From: an uncultured Bacilli bacterium
GTDB taxonomy: Bacteria; Bacillota_I; Bacilli_A; RF39; UBA660
Direction: 5' to 3'
Length of the DNA: 6,719 nt
Assembly: GCA_947627805.1 (NCBI GenBank)
Contig: CANQXB010000053.1
Location: 1 to 6,719, forward strand
The notes under the pieces were generated by a model. That model was given only the letters and a program-made list of their open reading frames with translations. It was not told the origin of the DNA and did not search any database. Positions 5,328 through 6,719 of the stretch are shown here, piece by piece. Each line of letters begins with the position of its first letter. The stretch's first letter is position 1. The position numbers and the translations under genes were made by a program.

Positions 5328-5772
5328 TATATTCTCCATTTTCATAATCTATGATTTTATTAACTCTTTTTAAATATCTATCAATATCAGCTGGCTTAGT
5401 AGATAGAAATGTATCAACTATTTCTTTAGCTAAAGGTAAGCCTAAATTAGCTCCAATGGCTAAAACATTACAACCATTATGATTTTTACCTTTAAAAGCA
5501 TCATCCGTACTAGTGGCTCTTACACATCTAATTCCTTTAACTTTATTTGCGGCAATGCTCATACCTACTCCATTACCACATATTAAAATTCCTAAAGAAC
5601 CAGGAGTTCTACTAACTAGCTCTCCTAAACGAAAAGCAAAATCAGGATAATCATCTAACTCCTTATTCTTAAGTCCTATTTCTTCAACATTAATTCCATT
5701 ATTACTTAAATGTTTAATTAAATCTTTTTTAAGTTCGACCCCTAAATGGTCACATGCCATATATAAAGTCAT
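5317..5772 (-). CDS. rpiB: Ribose-5-phosphate isomerase B (RpiB/LacAB family)
   Basis: It interconverts ribose-5-phosphate and ribulose-5-phosphate in the non-oxidative pentose phosphate pathway, in the cytoplasm. At 151 residues its length is normal. Family motifs are ACDHLGVELK (6-15; Asp8, His9), DDYPDFA (40-46), GILICGNGVGMSIAANKVKGIR (61-82) with catalytic-type Cys65, NHNGCNVLAIGA (97-108; His98), and IVDTFLST (118-125). Asn67 stands where Thr is usual in CGTGxGM, and the 'Arg-Cys-Val-Arg-Ala-Thr' stretch (82-87) differs from the common 'RAALxxD', so specificity could lean to another sugar phosphate, such as the LacAB or allose-6-phosphate types. The ATG at 5772 lies eight bases after AGGAGA (5786-5781). 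It is the first gene of a tight cluster with DUF1146 and spoIID. The stop is TAG, the only one in the window. Confidence 0.95.
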   Translation of the reverse strand: MTLYMACDHLGVELKKDLIKHLSNNGINVEEIGLKNKELDDYPDFAFRLGELVSRTPGSLGILICGNGVGMSIAANKVKGIRCVRATSTDDAFKGKNHNGCNVLAIGANLGLPLAKEIVDTFLSTKPADIDRYLKRVNKIIDYENGEYNEL

Positions 5773-5793
5773 TAAATCACTCTCCTATCTATA

Positions 5794-5822
5794 ATTATAT
5801 CAAACTACTAAGAATATTTTAA
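5794..5822 (-). promoter_or_regulatory. Promoter of the rpiB-DUF1146-spoIID operon
   Basis: On the minus strand TTAAAA (5822-5817), 17 bases, then TATAAT (5799-5794), with TG making an extended -10 (TGATATAAT, 5802-5794). Transcription should start near 5787, touching the Shine-Dalgarno at 5786. It looks like a housekeeping promoter, which is notable for a unit that includes spoIID. Confidence 0.65.
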
Positions 5823-5842
5823 TAGCAAAAGAACATATTATT

Positions 5843-6628
5843 TTAAAATGCGGCCAAAGTTTTAGAAGAAAAACAATTAAGTTCATTCTCTTTAGAATTT
5901 AAATAATAACGTTTTAATATTTTTATTATTTCTTTATAATCATTATTACTTATTTTAGCCACTTTATTTTGAATATAATATGGCATTTTAATTCTCTTAA
6001 CACTAATATTAGCCATATTCTCAATCTTAACTGTTCCTATTTTTCTATTCTCTAAATCATAGTGATAAAAATATTTATCATTATCTCTTTTGCTTGTTAA
6101 AGGAAGAACTGTCCACATCTCTTTACTACTAGAATAGCGCCATAAAATAGCGGGTCTTAATTTTCTTAATTCATTTCCGATATTATAACCAAAATCAATC
6201 CAACAAATATCATAATTATGATAATGCTCTTTTTTTAAATCTTGATTATCTAAATGGATTAAATTTAATTTATCTTTGCACCATTTTACATAAGATAACC
6301 CCTCAAAATCATTTTTAGTGTTTTTTCTAATAAATTCTAACAAACTTTGTTTAGTAAAGGAAATAACTTTTCTTAATTCATAATTATTTATCTGAACTAT
6401 TTCTCCTTTTAAAATCATCCTCTTTTCCACAACATTAGGAGTATATTCATTAATTTCATTAGGACTCGCAAATTTATTAATAGAAGGAATATAAACTCTA
6501 TCATCTTTTTCAAAATCATAAATAGGTACTCCCACAAAATGATTAAAAGATATATTATATAAAACTAAAATCCATTTAACTTTTTCATTAATATTTACTT
6601 TCCATATCTCTTTAGCTTTTATTGTCAA
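5843..6628 (-). CDS. PemK/MazF-like protein with two SH3-like barrels
   Basis: The C-terminal half (about 140-245 of 261) reads like a PemK/MazF toxin domain: DICWIDFGYNIGNELRKLRPAIL (140-162), VLPLTSKR (174-181) and VKIENMANISVKRI (200-213), matching the family's 'WxDFG-N-G-E--RPA-I', 'PLTSK' and 'v-i-nm--is--RI'. MazF/PemK proteins are mRNA-cutting ribonucleases. The N-terminal part (3-75) has a parallel pattern, EIWKVN, WILVLYN, FVGVPIYD and VVEKRMI, suggesting a second, divergent barrel without the RP and TS residues. A Lys-rich linker joins them. Typical MazF is about 110 residues, so this is over twice as long. No antitoxin gene is visible in the window. The start is TTG 6628, five bases after GGGGGTGA (6641-6634); the GTGs at 6643 and 6635 overlap that site. 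Toxin activity is inferred, not shown. Confidence 0.75.
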   Translation of the reverse strand: MTIKAKEIWKVNINEKVKWILVLYNISFNHFVGVPIYDFEKDDRVYIPSINKFASPNEINEYTPNVVEKRMILKGEIVQINNYELRKVISFTKQSLLEFIRKNTKNDFEGLSYVKWCKDKLNLIHLDNQDLKKEHYHNYDICWIDFGYNIGNELRKLRPAILWRYSSSKEMWTVLPLTSKRDNDKYFYHYDLENRKIGTVKIENMANISVKRIKMPYYIQNKVAKISNNDYKEIIKILKRYYLNSKENELNCFSSKTLAAF

Positions 6629-6684
6629 CTTATTCACCCCCACTTATACAATAAATCTTTCTCGATATATCTTTTAGTAATTTA

Positions 6685-6713
6685 ATATTATCACACAAAT
6701 TTTTGTTTGTAAA
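6685..6713 (-). promoter_or_regulatory. Promoter of the PemK-like gene
   Basis: On the minus strand TTTACA (6713-6708), exactly 17 bases, then TAATAT (6690-6685) with an upstream TG (TGATAATAT). A small inverted repeat ACAAA/TTTGT (6695-6699 and 6706-6710) sits in the spacer and might be an operator, but the arms are short. The predicted leader is about 50 bases. This makes the gene independent of whatever lies to the right. Confidence 0.6.
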
Positions 6714-6719
6714 GAAAAA

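Noticed and set aside
5328..5345. Longer DUF1146 protein from ATG 5345 or 5339
   Set aside because: Both ATGs lie upstream of the GGAG at 5337-5334 and would add residues encoded by the rpiB tail; ATG 5327 has ideal spacing.
1..6719. Recoded TGA (Mollicutes code), suggested by no TGA stops among the visible genes
   Set aside because: Tryptophan is written TGG in the genes seen, and every conserved protein reaches its normal length without an in-frame TGA. Ten stops are too few to show reassignment.
1..6719. tRNA, rRNA, CRISPR array, insertion sequence or attachment site
   Set aside because: Nothing with cloverleaf pattern, regularly spaced repeats, transposase motifs or long terminal repeats was seen. 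Intergenic gaps are all below about 160 bases and are accounted for by promoters, leaders and terminators.

Overview
The window is a very AT-rich piece of a low-GC Gram-positive (Bacillota) chromosome. It shows Bacilli-type gene content (long-form HPF next to secA; a DUF1146-spoIID-spoIIQ block), GGAGG-type ribosome binding sites and some GTG/TTG starts. Nine of the ten visible stop codons are TAA, one is TAG and none is TGA. I infer an endospore-former, or a lineage that kept part of the sporulation gene set, perhaps one of the AT-rich uncultured Bacilli/Mollicutes-related gut lineages. The sequence alone does not fix the taxon.

All genes but one read on the minus strand. From right to left: a two-lobed PemK/MazF-like protein with its own promoter (6628-5843); a tightly packed operon of rpiB (5772-5317), a DUF1146 membrane protein (start 5327, overlapping rpiB) and spoIID (5131-4232), followed after a 49-base gap by spoIIQ (4182-3541); a 197-residue protein (3508-2915) that looks like a stripped-down MreB/Mbl actin-fold protein sitting where spoIIID-mbl is normally found; a cold-shock protein with a leader of about 100 bases (2755-2543); long HPF (2481-1954); a YjdF/DUF2238-like membrane protein (1512-940); and the first 288 codons of secA (864 to the left edge).

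The only plus-strand gene (1627-1925) has its own promoter, ribosome binding site and terminator. It is an unrecognised 99-residue protein whose frame is broken exactly at an A AAA AAA heptamer, so it is a -1 frameshift candidate, a homopolymer error or a fresh pseudogene.

Several starts were moved downstream because the ribosome binding site decides them: HPF 2481, Csp 2755, SpoIIQ 4182, DUF1146 5327 and the PemK-like gene 6628. A recurring compact promoter, an extended -10 of the type TGATATAAT followed 6 to 8 bases later by the Shine-Dalgarno, serves secA, hpf, rpiB and the plus-strand gene. The main candidates for something undescribed are the degenerate actin-like protein in the sporulation block and the frameshifted small gene.
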